64,000 nt of DNA from Streptomyces dengpaensis (lineage in GTDB: Bacteria > Actinomycetota > Actinomycetes > Streptomycetales > Streptomycetaceae): assembly GCF_002946835.1 (NCBI RefSeq), contig NZ_CP026652.1, positions 992,001-1,056,000 on the forward strand, written 5' to 3'. The stretch's first letter is position 1, and each line of letters begins with the position of its first letter. This document shows, piece by piece, positions 63,779-64,000 of this stretch. The notes below the pieces were generated by a model that did not search any database, was not told the origin of the DNA, and saw nothing but the letters and a program-made list of their open reading frames with translations. The translations under genes and the position numbers were made by a program.

Positions 63779-64000
63779 TCACGCACCCCCTCCGCTCACG
63801 AGGACGCCCTTGGAATCCAACTCCTGGACTCGGGTGAGGAGTTCGTAGCGGCTGATGGCGTCGGCGCGCGTCGAGGGCACGGTGCAGGCGTACGCTCCGG
63901 CCACCGCGCCATACAGGCCGCATCGCAGCGGTGGCTCCCCGGCAAGCCGGCCGAGGAGGAAGCCGGAGGCGAAGGCGTCGCCGGCGCCGTTGGAGTCCAC
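63779..64000 (-). CDS. PfkB-family carbohydrate kinase, 3' end
   Basis: The window holds the last 73 codons; the start lies beyond 64000. DSNGAGDAFASGFLLGRLAG is PfkB motif 2, with the catalytic base Asp in GAGDAF, followed by GAVAGAYACTVPSTRADAIS. The sugar substrate cannot be told from this part. The last residues, SKGVLVSGGGA, are an unusual Gly-rich tail, perhaps produced by the adjacent deletion. Confidence 0.75.
   Translation of the reverse strand: MDSNGAGDAFASGFLLGRLAGEPPLRCGLYGAVAGAYACTVPSTRADAISRYELLTRVQELDSKGVLVSGGGA

Overview
The window is high-GC actinobacterial DNA, almost certainly a Streptomyces chromosome. It carries a conservon (cvnA-D) operon, a complete hopanoid cluster, a ZitB-type zinc exporter next to idi, an SCO6745-family gene, GTG starts, ATGA/GTGA/TGATG overlaps and several probably leaderless promoters. 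The order hopanoid genes, CDP-alcohol/ABC operon, galE, zitB, idi, SCO6745-family gene resembles the SCO6745-SCO6771 stretch of S. coelicolor; this is recalled, not computed.

Layout. (1) 1-4361 is accessory and partly decayed: a small membrane protein, a 45-aa peptide gene, an HhH-GPD glycosylase relative, a wrecked LigD polymerase domain, an intact baeRF2 protein, and an integrase remnant beside tRNA-Pro(GGG), consistent with the scar of an integrative element. (2) 4520-10100 is metabolic: a split transketolase behind a SoxR-type promoter, an MmcQ/YjbR protein, a LysR regulator, and kbl-tdh for threonine to glycine. (3) 10282-13000 is a scrap zone of oxidoreductase, IS5-type and IS701-type remnants. 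It surrounds an intact two-gene unit, an EACC1-like adaptor followed by a caspase-like protease, which is the best conflict or immunity candidate here. (4) 13112-26292 holds a cupin, a DUF5134 protein, cvnABCD, a metallo-beta-lactamase-fold hydrolase, an amino-acid dehydrogenase with paired operators and a TetR regulator, an IS605/TnpB relic that truncated a SIMPL gene, a GDSL hydrolase, a tyrosine phosphatase, and an XRE-cupin regulator coupled to a 50-aa membrane protein.

(5) 26298-39207 is a minus-strand hopanoid unit, hpnC-hpnD-hpnE-prenyl synthase-shc-hpnG-hpnH-ispG-dxs-hpnO. It joins isoprenoid precursor supply (dxs, ispG) to squalene synthesis, cyclisation and side-chain building. A possible 21-codon leader ORF is coupled to hpnC. 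(6) 39504-46529 is a second minus-strand unit: nucleotidyltransferase, glycerol-1-phosphate-dehydrogenase-like protein, two CDP-alcohol phosphotransferases (one fused to a degenerate N-terminal domain), a family 2 glycosyltransferase, and an ABC-2 exporter. It looks like synthesis and export of a polyol-phosphate-containing envelope glycoconjugate. (7) 46796-63420 holds galE, zitB with a Zur-box-like site, idi, an anti-sigma-type ATPase, enoyl-CoA hydratase, two DJ-1/PfpI genes, an SCO6745-family gene with a 43-aa partner, tex, an ABC-F protein, and two secreted peptidases. (8) The right edge is gene scraps and the 3' end of a PfkB-family kinase.

One pattern crosses the regions: at least five minus-strand genes (LysR, kbl, cvnD, GDSL, GlxA-type regulator) have short direct repeats at their 3' ends that include or closely resemble the sequence around the stop codon.
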